Below, one piece after another: positions 63,870 to 64,000 of a stretch of DNA of 64,000 nt. The stretch's first letter is position 1. The number at the start of each line of letters is the position of its first letter. The notes below the pieces were generated by a model. The model was not told where the DNA came from. It did not search any database and saw only the letters and a program-made list of their open reading frames with translations. The position numbers were made by a program, and so were the translations under genes. The stretch spans positions 163,752 through 227,751 of the forward strand of contig NZ_FOKP01000007.1 of NCBI RefSeq assembly GCF_900112185.1, written 5' to 3'. This DNA comes from Allobosea sp. CRIB-10 (GTDB lineage: Bacteria > Pseudomonadota > Alphaproteobacteria > Rhizobiales > Beijerinckiaceae).

Positions 63870-64000
63870 ATGCCCACAGTCACATTGGCCCGTCACGGAG
63901 ATGTGGCCGTCGCGAGCCTCGACCATCCGCCGGTGAACGCATTGGCGGCGGCGTTGCGTTCCGACCTGTTGCAGGCGCTGACGCGGGCGATGGCCGACGG
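63870..64000 (+). CDS. Crotonase-type N-terminus (FadJ/FadB-like), cut by window end
   Basis: 43 residues are visible (MPTVTLARHGDVAVASL, then PPVNALAAALRSDLLQAL). This matches the N-terminal enoyl-CoA hydratase half of bifunctional FadB/FadJ proteins or a single crotonase. GGAGACC precedes the ATG at 63870. The remaining part lies past the right edge. Divergent from the enoyl-CoA hydratase gene. Confidence 0.7.
   Translation, partial: MPTVTLARHGDVAVASLDHPPVNALAAALRSDLLQALTRAMAD

Overview
The window is GC-rich chromosomal DNA from an alphaproteobacterium, most likely Hyphomicrobiales (Rhizobiales). A Bosea-like genus is my guess from general resemblance, not from a search. The order-level call rests on several gene groups: purL-bolA-grxD, tsaD-gpsA-EVE divergent from hemD/mic60/hemY, ftsEX next to an MJ0042 zinc-ribbon gene and hpt-cpdR, argH-lptM-lysA-DUF4175, a GapR gene, and a cysteine-free Fur-family regulator facing sitABCD. 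Coding density is high. I see no rRNA, tRNA, CRISPR array, insertion sequence or prophage block.

Layout. 1-4.8 kb: partial glycerate kinase, an N-formylglutamate amidohydrolase, gapR, a nitroreductase/LysR divergent pair and a glutathione transferase. 4.8-8.7 kb: two cell-wall genes, a DUF882/M15 peptidase-like protein and a YcbB-type L,D-transpeptidase. 8.8-13.7 kb: a sigma-54 response regulator divergent from an M3 oligopeptidase, then a methyltransferase and a thioesterase. 13.7-18.2 kb: a VapBC pair, purL-bolA-grxD and an MntA/HepT pair. 18.2-24 kb: a NodU-type carbamoyltransferase, an exonuclease-CBS-nucleotidyltransferase fusion, a periplasmic protein and a TlpA thioredoxin. 24-30 kb: argH, lptM-like, lysA and a large DUF4175 protein. 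30-34 kb: a Tat-exported class V aminotransferase, a GH19 enzyme, and a DUF418/TetR pair. 34-41 kb: EVE, an orphan, gpsA and tsaD, divergent from a hemD-mic60 fusion and hemY. 41-49 kb: rluD, rpoH, DUF2125, a ChaC-like enzyme, a LexA-boxed orphan, plsC, ydcF and ftsXE. 49-53.4 kb: a zinc-ribbon protein, hpt, cpdR-like, a second VapBC, tspO and a Cys/Met PLP enzyme. 53.4-64 kb: acs, a diguanylate cyclase, mur/sitABCD, an Asp/Arg block peptide, a transglutaminase and two divergent crotonase-family genes.

Most of this is housekeeping, so there is no large undescribed island. The most unusual items are small. (i) A 161-aa orphan has a canonical alphaproteobacterial LexA box (GAAC-N7-GAAC) over its promoter. 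(ii) A secreted 49-residue peptide consists of exactly 20 Asp and 20 Arg in alternating blocks. (iii) HemD and Mic60 form one open frame, with no hemC at its usual place. (iv) A DEDDh exonuclease-CBS-CBS-nucleotidyltransferase fusion sits beside a lone carbamoyltransferase. (v) A perfect CtrA box (TTAA-N7-TTAA) controls a sigma-54 regulator, and a degenerate copy lies before the DUF882 gene.

Positions and motifs were read by eye. Family names come from recognition of motifs and context. Start codons were chosen by ribosome-binding-site spacing.
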